A stretch of 64,000 nucleotides of DNA from positions 1,674,001 through 1,738,000 of the forward strand of contig NZ_JAOYOD010000001.1 in NCBI RefSeq assembly GCF_025833875.1, given 5' to 3'. A program made the position numbers and the translations under genes. The first letter of the stretch is position 1; each line of letters begins with the position of its first letter. The notes beneath the pieces were generated by a model. That model did no database searches, was not told the DNA's origin, and was given only the letters and a program-made list of their open reading frames with translations. This stretch comes from Reichenbachiella ulvae (GTDB taxonomy: Bacteria; Bacteroidota; Bacteroidia; Cytophagales; Cyclobacteriaceae). Below, piece by piece: positions 16,058-25,183 of this stretch.

Positions 16058-17339
16058 ACAAGATACCAATCTGTTAGCCAATCACAACAGGCCATGCTAG
16101 GGATAGTTTTTTTGAATGGCTGTACAAGATACCAATCTGTTAGCCAATCACAACTAAGGCGCTACGGTGCCTTTGGCTAGGGCGGCTGTACAAGATACCA
16201 ATCTGTTAGCCAATCACAACCGTATGTAGGTGATAGTTTCCATTAAAAGGCTGTACAAGATACCAATCTGTTAGCCAATCACAACCGTTGATCGCTATCT
16301 TTTGAAAAGACTTTGGCTGTACAAGATACCAATCTGTTAGCCAATCACAACCATGGGTTGTATATTGTTTATCTTTATGAGCTGTACAAGATACCAATCT
16401 GTTAGCCAATCACAACTAAAATCACAGATTACAAGTAATGGCAAGAGCTGTACAAGATACCAATCTGTTAGCCAATCACAACGAGAGAGAACGCAGACAT
16501 TGTGCAATTTGGGCTGTACAAGATACCAATCTGTTAGCCAATCACAACGAGCATCTGTAATAGAGAAATCAGCAAAGGCTGTACAAGATACCAATCTGTT
16601 AGCCAATCACAACAGTATGCAGTAATAGCGAAGGTAGAAAACGGCTGTACAAGATACCAATCTGTTAGCCAATCACAACTAATGTATTGATTATAGATAC
16701 TGGTACAGGGCTGTACAAGATACCAATCTGTTAGCCAATCACAACACCCGTCAAATAATCCGATTCTTACCTAAGGCTGTACAAGATACCAATCTGTTAG
16801 CCAATCACAACGGGTTGCCTCCCGAAGGTCTGCCCCTTCAGGCTGTACAAGATACCAATCTGTTAGCCAATCACAACTCTATCCTGATGAACCAGAAGGA
16901 ATGGCTGGCTGTACAAGATACCAATCTGTTAGCCAATCACAACATCAAGGTTCTCGATAAGTGTCTGAATGTTGCTGTACAAGATACCAATCTGTTAGCC
17001 AATCACAACCTTATGCACCTGCACATACAGCTGGCCCCAGCTGTACAAGATACCAATCTGTTAGCCAATCACAACGGATCATAGTCTTCGTGCTTGTTCT
17101 TGTCTGCTGTACAAGATACCAATCTGTTAGCCAATCACAACTCAGTGATGGTGTACTGTAGAAAGATGTCTGCTGTACAAGATACCAATCTGTTAGCCAA
17201 TCACAACTGACTTGGACAAAAGAAAATCAAGGCACATGCTGTACAAGATACCAATCTGTTAGCCAATCACAACACGAACAATTATCATCAAGAAGCTTGA
17301 TAAGCTGTACAAGATACCAATTTGCTCATACGCACAAGC
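16053..17339 (-). CRISPR. CRISPR array, 19 spacers, 36-bp repeats
   Basis: Nineteen identical 36-bp repeats start at 16053, 16119, 16185, 16250, 16316, 16381, 16447, 16513, 16578, 16644, 16710, 16776, 16842, 16908, 16974, 17040, 17106, 17172 and 17238, plus a degenerate one at 17304-17339. Spacers are 29 or 30 nt. On the plus strand the repeat opens GCTGTACAAGATACCAAT and ends CTGTTAGCCAATCACAAC. The crRNA strand is minus (repeat opening GTTGTGATTGGC), as fixed by the tracrRNA anti-repeat. On that strand each repeat carries TTG, 19 bp, TATCTTGT, close to the Bacteroidota promoter. The degenerate repeat keeps its 18 outer bases and a TTGTG but has lost the middle. Confidence 0.98.
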
Positions 17340-17340
17340 A

Positions 17341-17700
17341 TGCCGCACATCCCCTCGCGAATCTCCTGCGTCGATTTGTTAGCCCACCTAAGATAGTGAA
17401 AAGTCTGAAAGTGAAAAGTTGAAAGCCTGCCTGTCGTTAGTCTGGTTGAAAGTTCATGAGCCCATCACTTATGAGAAACCCAAGCCGTCTAGCTACCAGG
17501 TACTTTGTACTCTATACTATGTACTTCTCAAGAATGCCGCACATCCCCTCGCGAATCTCCTGCGTCGATTTGTTAGCCCACCTTAGATAGTTGAAAGTGA
17601 AAAGTTAAAAGCTTTCCTGTTGGTAGACTGGTTGAATGTTGATGAACCTAACGCTTATTGGAAACTCCTCTAACTACTAGATACTAAGTACTAAAATCTA
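17341..17700. repeat. Decayed tandem duplication (194-bp offset) beyond the array
   Basis: Copy 1 starts at 17341 and copy 2 at 17535. The first ~49 bases (TGCCGCACATCCCCTCGCGA through AGCCCACCT) are identical, then both continue AGATAGT. The remaining ~120 bases are clearly homologous (GTGAAAAGTTGAAAGC / GTGAAAAGTTAAAAGC and so on) but diverged. Both contain inverted members of the dispersed CAACTTTTCACTTTC family and a TACTxxGTACT-type palindrome. Copy 1 abuts the degenerate last repeat. Confidence 0.8.
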
Positions 17701-17826
17701 GCTTTCCCTTTCTGCCTTTTCGAAAGCTCTGACCCTTCTCTGGTTCAGGTCTTGCTTTCTTACACGTCCACCTATGATCTTCAAATCTTCAGGGATCTTT
17801 GCGATGGGTTTCTTTATTGGTTTCAT
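17698..17826 (-). CDS. Small basic hypothetical protein
   Basis: A 42-codon frame starting MKPIKKPIAKIPEDLKII and ending RAFEKAERES, strongly Lys/Arg rich. It looks more protein-like than the surrounding repeat sequence, but there is no known family, no obvious ribosome site and no clear promoter. It could be the start of a decayed longer gene, because the duplicated repeats begin right at its stop. Confidence 0.3.
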   Translation of the reverse strand: MKPIKKPIAKIPEDLKIIGGRVRKQDLNQRRVRAFEKAERES

Positions 17827-17918
17827 ATACTTACAACTAATTCTAATTTGGATATCCCTAATATAAAGCTCATTTTTAACACTAACTTATTCCACAATAT
17901 CATTCGAAAGCTTACCTG

Positions 17919-19220
17919 ATGAAAAAATCCACTTTCCTACTCCTAATTTCTCTCTTACCTACTTGCCTCTCCGCTCAGGATTGGGCCAGCATCAAATCCA
18001 ATGCAGTACCAGTAGTGGCGGATGCCAGTAGTTTTGAGTCACCGCAGGCGCTACCTCTCGCGACCTTGGGTTGGGAGGATGGTCTACATCTATCGGCAGA
18101 TGGATTGACCCTCTACTGCACCTATGTACCGCTCGACTTTCTCTCCTTTGCCCTCAATGGCAGCCTACCCAACGATTTCAGCGCAGATTATGATCGTGGC
18201 GCGCCAGACTTTGGTATGGACCTGAGTACGAATCCCATCGGGGCAAACGAATGGCTGCACTCTGATGTACTGATCAGTGAACGCGCCTCCCTTTCTGATC
18301 CCTTTGAGAGCTGGACCTTGTCTAATATGACCCGCAACTTCTACAGCGAGGGAGCACCCACTCCTGCAGTGGATCTCAGCGGTCAGGTAGAATACATGCT
18401 CTTCACCAGCAACGACAGTGAGGGCAACAATCAGGACATCTGGATCATGGAAACCAGCGACAGCAACCCTACAGGAATCGGCACAGCTCTCCCCTCACCT
18501 ATCAACAGCACCTACAACGAAGACAATCCGCACTTGATTCGCTTGAGTGACCAGGAGCTGATCCTTTTCTTCGACAGTGACAACCGACCCGGTGGTGAAG
18601 GCGACATAGACATCTGGTACAGCCAGAGCACAGACAATGGCAGCAGCTGGTCAGACCCCAGCAACCTCAGCAGCATCAACAGTGCCGAGCGCGAACATCA
18701 GCCCTTCCTTCACCAGCAAGGCAGCACTTGGCATCTGTACTATGCCGCCTACCACAGCGATGGCAAACTGGCGATCTTTCGATCTATCAAAAATGGAGAG
18801 GGCTGGGACAGCTGGGCCACACCAGAGTTGGTGATCAGCTCAGGAACCGCCGCAGGTATCGGCGAGCCTACTCTGAGTCGTCAGGGCGATCTCAGCTTTG
18901 TCGTGGTGACAGAAGATCCCAACGCCAACAGCAGTTTCGATCACTACGATTCGGACCCCTGGATGGCCAAAAGCAAGACAGTATTGAATAGTCCAATAAC
19001 AGAAACTCATTCAATCCAACTCTACCCCAACCCTGCCCAGCAGTCCATTAATCTGATCGCTACAGACAGTGATTTCCCCGTGACTATCTCCTCAGTTTTG
19101 GGACAAAAAGTGATGACAGTGAGAGAACCAAAGAACAGTCTCTCTTTGGCTCATTTACCGACTGGCATTTACCTCCTGCAGACACAGACAGGAGAAACGC
19201 TACGCTTGATTAAGGATTAG
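17919..19220 (+). CDS. Secreted propeller-like protein with T9SS sorting domain
   Basis: 433 residues. A signal peptide (MKKSTFLLLISLLPTCLSAQ) is followed by Asp/Ser-rich repeats of the WD40-like/PD40 or sialidase-propeller kind: LSADGLTLYCTY, VEYMLFTSNDSEGNNQDIW, ELILFFDSDNRPGGEGDIDIW, WHLYYAAYHSDGKLAIFRS. The last ~75 residues are a type A C-terminal domain (IQLYPNPAQQSINLIA ... LPTGIYLLQTQTG), the signal for the type IX secretion system. The enzymatic role is not clear; no catalytic signature is seen. It is convergent with the next gene, whose stop lies 2 bp away. Confidence 0.82.
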   Translation: MKKSTFLLLISLLPTCLSAQDWASIKSNAVPVVADASSFESPQALPLATLGWEDGLHLSADGLTLYCTYVPLDFLSFALNGSLPNDFSADYDRGAPDFGMDLSTNPIGANEWLHSDVLISERASLSDPFESWTLSNMTRNFYSEGAPTPAVDLSGQVEYMLFTSNDSEGNNQDIWIMETSDSNPTGIGTALPSPINSTYNEDNPHLIRLSDQELILFFDSDNRPGGEGDIDIWYSQSTDNGSSWSDPSNLSSINSAEREHQPFLHQQGSTWHLYYAAYHSDGKLAIFRSIKNGEGWDSWATPELVISSGTAAGIGEPTLSRQGDLSFVVVTEDPNANSSFDHYDSDPWMAKSKTVLNSPITETHSIQLYPNPAQQSINLIATDSDFPVTISSVLGQKVMTVREPKNSLSLAHLPTGIYLLQTQTGETLRLIKD

Positions 19221-19222
19221 CT

Positions 19223-20863
19223 TTATTTGGTATTCACCACAAACTCCATGGCCTCTTTGCGATTGGACACACCTAGCTTATCGTAGATGTTTTTTAGGTG
19301 ATATTTCACGGTATTGACAGAGACACAGACCTTGTCAGCAATCGCGGTGTTGCTCAGGTCACTGATGGCATGTTGTAGTATTTCAATTTCCCTTTCGGAC
19401 AGGGAGCGATTGAGCTTTTCGTTGAGGGCCTGCAGATCAAGTGCTGAAGTATCGCCTTTCAGTACCACCCTGATTTGCATCCGCAGCTCGTTGATTTCGG
19501 CCTGCAGCAGTTTCTTTTTCATCCTGAAACGAGAAATCAATCCTGCAATGATCGCTATGGAGGACAAAATGCTCAGTACCAGAATAATCGTAAGCAGCGT
19601 GATGCGCTGTTGCCGGGCCTCCAATTCTAGCTGAGCCTTTTCGTTCTGTAATTTCAACAGTTCATTCTCGTGCTCCATCTGATCAAACTGATAGATGAGT
19701 TCCATTTTCCTGAGTTCTTCTCGGTTGTTGATCGCCGTAATCGAATCCCTCAGATCCAGCATCTTTTCCTTCGTCATCAGTACCATGCGCTCCTTGCCCT
19801 GCTGCTCGTACAGCTCCGCCAATAGCTCGTAGCTATCTCTGGCTTCAGCCATTAGCTCAGCCTCTTGGCAAAGGATTAGGTTGTTTTCCAACACGTTTTG
19901 AGCCAGCACATAAAAGTTCTGCTTGATGTAAGCTTCCGCCAAAATCAGATTGGATTTGGCCAGTCGATCGGCCGATTGGTTCATATCCAGTTCTTGCTGC
20001 AATTGCTGTATTGTCTGACTGGCCTGATCATACCGTCCCTGCTTCAGATCTAATTCAGCGAGTGCCAGTTGCGTATCCATATGCCGCAGCGAATCTCTGG
20101 CATCCTGAAAGAGCACCATGGCCTCCTCCAGGTATGCCTGCGCACTGTCGTATTGCTGCTTTTCAGTAAACACCAGGCCGATCAACTTGTACCGAATGGC
20201 TTTGGAGTTGGCATTTCCTCCTTCTTCTCTCAGCAGTTCCAGTGATTCTTTGGCATAGGCCAGCGCCTTGTCCAAATCACCCAGCTCTACCTCCAGACTG
20301 GTCATCAGCGTCAGATCAAAGCCCAGGGCAGAGGTATCTTTTCTAGCCACATCGATCTGATAGGCTTTTTGGAGCATAGTCAGCGATTGATCCAGCTGTC
20401 CCAGATCGCGAAATACTGATCCTAGATTATAATAACTGGTCGCTATCTCTACCGTGTCATTTAGATCCTGAGCCATTTCGAGAGATCTCTGGAAGTGCGG
20501 GAGTGCCCGCTCGTAAAAATGAAACTCGCGATAGCAAAACCCGATGTAGCTATGGGTCTCCTGAACCAAAGACTGATATTGAATATCCGACTGGTCGGCG
20601 TATTGCAGCGTATTGAGATAATCTTTCAAACTCAACTCCAACTCTCCTATATAATAATAAGCATCCGCCCGCATAGCATAGATCTCAGGGCGATGATTGA
20701 AATCCTCCTGTACAGCTATCAGGGAATCTGTGAGTTGGATCAGCTCTTCATATTTCTCAGCCTGGTAGAGCGACTGGATAGAATCATACAATTGGGCATA
20801 AGTACTGGAGCAAATCAAAAGGCCCAGTGTCAAAAGAGATATTGCTGGTTTGGTCAGGTTCAT
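19223..20863 (-). CDS. TPR-containing membrane regulator with LuxR-type HTH
   Basis: 546 residues. An N-terminal signal-like segment (LLTLGLLICSSTYAQ) is followed by at least six tetratricopeptide repeats (for example TSYYNLGSVFRDLGQLDQSL). A transmembrane helix near residues 425-445 (ITLLTIILVLSILSSIAIIA) and a coiled coil come next. The C terminus is a LuxR/GerE helix-turn-helix (LSEREIEILQHAISDLSNTA ... VNTVKYHLKNIYDKLGV). TPRs would be periplasmic and the HTH cytoplasmic, a common Bacteroidota one-component design. The target is unknown. Confidence 0.85.
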   Translation of the reverse strand: MNLTKPAISLLTLGLLICSSTYAQLYDSIQSLYQAEKYEELIQLTDSLIAVQEDFNHRPEIYAMRADAYYYIGELELSLKDYLNTLQYADQSDIQYQSLVQETHSYIGFCYREFHFYERALPHFQRSLEMAQDLNDTVEIATSYYNLGSVFRDLGQLDQSLTMLQKAYQIDVARKDTSALGFDLTLMTSLEVELGDLDKALAYAKESLELLREEGGNANSKAIRYKLIGLVFTEKQQYDSAQAYLEEAMVLFQDARDSLRHMDTQLALAELDLKQGRYDQASQTIQQLQQELDMNQSADRLAKSNLILAEAYIKQNFYVLAQNVLENNLILCQEAELMAEARDSYELLAELYEQQGKERMVLMTKEKMLDLRDSITAINNREELRKMELIYQFDQMEHENELLKLQNEKAQLELEARQQRITLLTIILVLSILSSIAIIAGLISRFRMKKKLLQAEINELRMQIRVVLKGDTSALDLQALNEKLNRSLSEREIEILQHAISDLSNTAIADKVCVSVNTVKYHLKNIYDKLGVSNRKEAMEFVVNTK

Positions 20864-20938
20864 TAGGTTACTTACATATAATCGAAAAACTAAGATAGTG
20901 GATTTTGAGGCGAAGAGTCAAAGCCTGACCCGGCAAAA

Positions 20939-21556
20939 TCACTCTGAAACGCTTGAGAGCACGTTCCAAACCTTCAAGCCTGCTAGTTCTTTGACATCTG
21001 CTTTTTCCTCGATTAGGTAGTCTCCTCCCACCCTTTCGGTAACTGAGGCACTGATTAGCAATTCGCCTGACTCAGCATACTCGCTCATGAAATGGGCCGT
21101 ATTCACCGCCTCTCCCCAGACATCATATTTCATCTGTTTTCGTCCCACGACCCCTTCAAATGCTCCCCCAACACAAACGGCAGATGCCTGAGCCAGAGCC
21201 ACACTATGATCTTTGGCGTACCGTCTTACAATCTCCCGTATCTCCAGACCAAATTGCAGCAATCGTTTGACATTCTCATGTGAGGACTCTGCATAAGACA
21301 TGGCCATATAGTGGTGCCCCACTGTAGAAACTCTGACAATCTGATGCCGCTCAGCTGCTTCGTCCAGCAAGTCTATCAGGTCATTCAGGATTTGCATCGT
21401 ATGTCCAGGTGCCAATTCTCTTGACAGCACAGTAAACCCCACCAAATCACCGTAAAGTATGGCCAGCTCTTCATGACGCTCTACCAGATCACTCTTCCCT
21501 TCTTTCCATTTCTTGTAGAATTTCTCCGGGAGGATTTGCTGTATATACTTATCCAT
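20939..21556 (-). CDS. Stand-alone class III nucleotidyl cyclase domain, degenerate
   Basis: 205 residues, essentially only a cyclase homology domain. The first metal Asp is present (LYGDLVGFT, D37). The second is replaced: the usual GD before the MA motif reads VGHHYMA (H81). The adenine-specifying Lys position is Ser (VSTVG). The transition-state Asn is kept (YDVWGEAVNTA, N152), but the Arg four residues later is Phe156. Activity is therefore doubtful, and a binding or partner role as in the C2 half of heterodimeric cyclases is possible. The -7 box TATATTTG lies 32 bp upstream of the start. Confidence 0.82.
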   Translation of the reverse strand: MDKYIQQILPEKFYKKWKEGKSDLVERHEELAILYGDLVGFTVLSRELAPGHTMQILNDLIDLLDEAAERHQIVRVSTVGHHYMAMSYAESSHENVKRLLQFGLEIREIVRRYAKDHSVALAQASAVCVGGAFEGVVGRKQMKYDVWGEAVNTAHFMSEYAESGELLISASVTERVGGDYLIEEKADVKELAGLKVWNVLSSVSE

Positions 21557-21587
21557 TCTTTGTTACTTAGTTCAGGTTCAACTTATT

Positions 21588-21595
21588 CAAATATA
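21588..21595 (-). promoter_or_regulatory. -7 element for the cyclase-like gene
   Basis: On the minus strand TATATTTG matches TAnnTTTG and lies 32 bp before ATG 21556. No TTG at the usual spacing. Confidence 0.45.
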
Positions 21596-21963
21596 AGTCT
21601 TGATTGAAAAAGCGAATAAGATGAGAGGGATTATTAAGGACCATTCTGTATTTCTGGGGATTGGTAAATTCACTCATAAATTTTGAATAGTCCAAACAGG
21701 AAGAATCATACATTATTTGTCAATGCTCTAAACTGTATTCTAAAGGCATTGACCTTGGTGTTGAAGAATTCATCTGATCGCTTCTACTCCGATTGTTGAA
21801 GAAGTTTAAAATCAAGCTGTACTGATTCAATAGACAAATTTATTTTCTAATCCCTAGAGTAATTCACAATTAAGGGTTCAATAAAAGTTTTTCTCTCTCC
21901 TGATTCTCCATTCTATTAGAAAATCCTATCTTCAATCTTTAAAATTCAATTATTCCTATTTCC
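21596..21963. other. Intergenic region between divergent genes
   Basis: AT-rich, with no open frame worth calling. The only structure seen is an 8-bp inverted repeat GTCAATGC (21719-21726) with GCATTGAC (21746-21753). Confidence 0.4.
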
Positions 21964-24492
21964 TTGTATTTAGCAAAAAAAGGCATCCCGTTTATTCTCG
22001 TGGCATTAATCATTAGCCAGATTGCTTCAGCAGGAACTATTAGTGGTACTATTACCAATCAGGACGATGAAGCACTCCCCTACGCCTCCCTTTATATCGC
22101 AGGCACTACCATAGGGACAACCAGTAATATAGAAGGGAAATACACCCTGCAGTTGAAACCTGGTAATTACACCATTGTATTTCAATATGTAGGCTATAAA
22201 AAGGAAGTAAGAAATCTTCAGATCACGGATTCCGAAACAATTCTTAATGTTGTCATGCAACCAGAAACCCTCCGCTTAGAAGAAGTGGTGGTTAATGCAG
22301 AGAACGAAAATCCCGCCTATGAAATAGTCAGAAGCACCATACGCTCAAAAAAACGGTTTCAGGAAGAAATAACAGCCTATAAGTGTCAAGTCTACATGAA
22401 GGGACTTCAAAGACTCGACACAAAGCCAAATCGCATATTAGGTGTAAATATCCCGTTGGATACAGGCATCGTTTACCTTTCAGAATCTGTGTCTGAATTA
22501 CAATTTCACCAACCCAATCATGTATCAGAGCGGATGATTTCTTCAAAGGTTAGTGGCAATCAAGGATCATTCAGCTTCAACCAGGCCTCAGAAACACTTT
22601 TTTCCATCTATGACAACTTATTCAAAGTAGAGGAGATCAATGAGCGGGGATATGTTTCTCCATTGGCCAACAACGCCTTTTTCTTTTATGACTACCAACT
22701 AATGGGAGTCGTTCAGGAAGGAGATTTCTTGATAAATAAAATCAAAGTCATTCCCCGAAGAGCCAACGACCCTACTTTCAGTGGTTACCTTTATATCATC
22801 GAGGATCTGTGGCGCGTTTCAAAACTGGAATTGACCTTAACAAAAGAACATCAACTGGAGTTTCTGGACATTCTTACCGTCAAGCAAGTTCATGCTCCGA
22901 TCAGGGATAGTGTTTGGGTGATGCTATCACAGAATTTCCAATTTCATCTAAACACTTTTGGCTTCAAAGGTTCTGGGTATTTCAATGCCAACTACTCTGA
23001 CTATCAAGTGGAACTTAACCCTAAATACATCAAAGCAATTAAAAATGATCAGAGCAAGGAGGCGGATGACAATAAATCGACTTACTCAGATCGAAAATCT
23101 GCTAAGAGCATCGACCTTGAGCCTAGAGATTTTAAAAATGAAATCTTGAAAATTGAAGTTGGAGCCAATGAAAGGGATGATGAATATTGGTCCAAAGTCA
23201 GACCTGTCCCTCTGACAAAAATCGAGAGACTAGACTATCAAAAGAAGGACAGTATCGAGGTTTTTAAACAGAGCAAGGCTTACAAAGATTCGATGGATGC
23301 AATTACCAATGAGTTGACCTTAGGAAAGGTGCTTTACACCGGATATAGATATGAAAATAGCCAATCTCAATTCTACCTTTCCTTTCCATCCTTAATTCGA
23401 ACTTTGCAATACAATACAATAGAAGGATTGGTGGTCAACTTAAGAACCCGATTAACCCGATACGATGACCACAACGTGAAGAACCATTTCACTCCTGAGA
23501 TTAGATATGGCTTCTCCTCCGAACGACTCTACGGCCAAGCATTCTATGAGCAAAAGCTCAATCATCAAAAGTTTCAGGCTTTCACCATTGGAGCGGGGCA
23601 TTTTATTCGACAATTCAATTCAAACGGAATCCCTCCTTTTATCAACTCAATGGAAACTTTATTGAATAGAAGGAACTATATGAAGGCCTATGAAAGAACT
23701 TTCGTTGGACTCGAATATCAGCAAGAAATCATCAATGGATTTTTTATTCGACCACAGTTGGTCTATTCTCAAAGAAGCCCACTCAGCAATCAAATTGATT
23801 ACTCCTTCTTCTATCAAGACACGAGAGAGTTCAGTTCCAATGTACCCGAAAACATCTATGGATCGACCGCATTCACGAGTCATCAATCCCTTTTTTTTGA
23901 ATTGAGCACTTCCATTCGTTTTGGTCAGAAATACATCACTACTCCTTACAAGAAAATCATAGCAGAAAACAAGTACCCAAAACTGAACATCAAATACAGT
24001 AAAGGTTTGAACATACTAGGTTCGGACATTGATTTTGATAAAGTATCATTAAAAATAGAGGATGAATTACCCTTTGGGTTGATCGGTAGAAGTGAATATA
24101 TAATGGGGGGCGGGACATTTCTGAATAACAAAAATTTGAAATTCATGGATTTCAATCACTTCAACACGAATGCCTCCATATTGGCCAACTTTGATGATGA
24201 TTACTTCCAGTTACTGGATTACTACAATTATAGCACCAACGACTATTGGCTGGAAGGACACTACATTCACCACTTTAATGGGTTCATCATCAATAAACTG
24301 CCCTTGATTCGAAAATCAAAAGTACAATCGGTAGTTTCTCTACATTATCTCCATACAGACAAGGTAGACAGCTACCTAGAATTAGGAGTCGGAATAGAGC
24401 ATATATTCAAATTATTCCGCGCTGACTACTTCACCTCATTTGACAGAGGCAATTTCCAATCACATGGCATACGATTGGGCTTTGGGTTTTGA
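21964..24492 (+). CDS. DUF5686 outer-membrane protein with carboxypeptidase regulatory-like domain
   Basis: 842 residues. After a signal peptide (IPFILVALIISQIASAG), a CarboxypepD_reg-like beta-sandwich spans about 25-110 (GTISGTITNQDDEALPYASL ... YVGYKKEV). A DUF5686 region follows, predicted to end in a beta-barrel (terminal ...HGIRLGFGF, aromatic last residue). The family is abundant in Bacteroidota outer membranes and its function is unknown. An in-frame stop lies at 21940-21942 and there is no ATG after it, so the start is TTG at 21964. It is followed by a 12-bp-stem hairpin. Confidence 0.83.
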   Translation: MYLAKKGIPFILVALIISQIASAGTISGTITNQDDEALPYASLYIAGTTIGTTSNIEGKYTLQLKPGNYTIVFQYVGYKKEVRNLQITDSETILNVVMQPETLRLEEVVVNAENENPAYEIVRSTIRSKKRFQEEITAYKCQVYMKGLQRLDTKPNRILGVNIPLDTGIVYLSESVSELQFHQPNHVSERMISSKVSGNQGSFSFNQASETLFSIYDNLFKVEEINERGYVSPLANNAFFFYDYQLMGVVQEGDFLINKIKVIPRRANDPTFSGYLYIIEDLWRVSKLELTLTKEHQLEFLDILTVKQVHAPIRDSVWVMLSQNFQFHLNTFGFKGSGYFNANYSDYQVELNPKYIKAIKNDQSKEADDNKSTYSDRKSAKSIDLEPRDFKNEILKIEVGANERDDEYWSKVRPVPLTKIERLDYQKKDSIEVFKQSKAYKDSMDAITNELTLGKVLYTGYRYENSQSQFYLSFPSLIRTLQYNTIEGLVVNLRTRLTRYDDHNVKNHFTPEIRYGFSSERLYGQAFYEQKLNHQKFQAFTIGAGHFIRQFNSNGIPPFINSMETLLNRRNYMKAYERTFVGLEYQQEIINGFFIRPQLVYSQRSPLSNQIDYSFFYQDTREFSSNVPENIYGSTAFTSHQSLFFELSTSIRFGQKYITTPYKKIIAENKYPKLNIKYSKGLNILGSDIDFDKVSLKIEDELPFGLIGRSEYIMGGGTFLNNKNLKFMDFNHFNTNASILANFDDDYFQLLDYYNYSTNDYWLEGHYIHHFNGFIINKLPLIRKSKVQSVVSLHYLHTDKVDSYLELGVGIEHIFKLFRADYFTSFDRGNFQSHGIRLGFGF

Positions 24493-24496
24493 TAAG

Positions 24497-24533
24497 GTAT
24501 GGAATCGAAAAGCTCAAATCATCGATTCCATAC
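24497..24533. terminator. Hairpin between convergent genes
   Basis: GTATGGAATCGA (24497-24508) and TCGATTCCATAC (24522-24533) form a perfect 12-bp stem with a 13-nt loop. It lies between the DUF5686 stop and the end of the chemosensory operon. No T run is present. Confidence 0.5.
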
Positions 24534-24565
24534 TCATCAAGAAACAACAAGGTTATGATACTAAC

Positions 24566-25171
24566 CTATAGTGTGCTTTTAATTTTATCTAAAAACTGAT
24601 CTTGAAACATCCATGTAAAATCAGGAGCAATATCTAATTCTTTCCCTTCAAAATTGGCTTTGAAATAAACCACATTTCCAAACTCAGCGGCTTCCTTTTC
24701 CAAGTAGCTTTTCATCTCATTTTGAGGCATGACATCTACGCTAGGCACATGTCCAAAAAGATCTACGTCCAGATAATTGGAAAACTGCGTCACTACTGCT
24801 GCAGACACTATGTTATCCAACTCGGTTAAAAAACCATCTCTTAAGATCTTCTTTTGTTCTTCACTACCATTTTGCAGGCCGGGAGGTAAGCATACCTGAT
24901 TGATTTTTTCAATCTCATCTTCAGTAAAGATCAAATGACAAACGCCTTGCAACTCACCGATCAAGGCAGTGCGCAAAACATGCAGTTGGGCATTTTTGTC
25001 ACTCGAGTTCAATCGAGGAGATTTCTGAATGGAATCTGCTCCAAAATCTACTTTGTTGATTGAAATTGGAGTTTTCAATAGACTCGTCAATGTACCAGAG
25101 GCACAGCTTAGCCCATCATTGATCAATTTTGCAGCCACTAGCTGCTCCTTTTGTTCTAATTCTAGTATCAT
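24566..25171 (-). CDS. CheC-like chemotaxis phosphatase
   Basis: 201 residues, cytosolic. The second half carries the CheC/FliY/CheX active-site pattern E-x2-N-x22-P (E117, N120, P143, in TELDNIVSAAV ... GHVPSV). The corresponding first-half site is not preserved (INDGLSCASGTLTSLL), so it would have a single site. Proteins of this family dephosphorylate CheY-P and can bind CheD. It is the last gene of a 12-gene chemosensory operon, and CheD lies two genes upstream. The assignment comes from motif and context. Confidence 0.75.
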   Translation of the reverse strand: MILELEQKEQLVAAKLINDGLSCASGTLTSLLKTPISINKVDFGADSIQKSPRLNSSDKNAQLHVLRTALIGELQGVCHLIFTEDEIEKINQVCLPPGLQNGSEEQKKILRDGFLTELDNIVSAAVVTQFSNYLDVDLFGHVPSVDVMPQNEMKSYLEKEAAEFGNVVYFKANFEGKELDIAPDFTWMFQDQFLDKIKSTL

Positions 25172-25183
25172 AACCTTACTTGT

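Noticed and set aside
16206..17161. Several 66-90-codon open frames with repeated TRYQSVSQSQ or DTNLLANHN peptides
   Set aside because: They are translations of the CRISPR repeats; the period equals repeat plus spacer in multiples of three.
16053..17339. Transcription of the array in the same direction as cas genes
   Set aside because: The anti-repeat at 9207-9230 on the minus strand pairs only with the minus-strand reading of the repeat.
17119..17349. Extra insertion sequence near the array end
   Set aside because: No transposase frame, terminal inverted repeats or target duplication; the duplication there starts at 17341 and is tandem.
17304..17400. Degenerate repeat plus flank read on the plus strand as a tracrRNA
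   Set aside because: It is complementary to the 3' half of the crRNA repeat, but no nexus or terminator follows. The 9141-9235 locus has an anti-repeat covering the 5' half, a nexus and a terminator.
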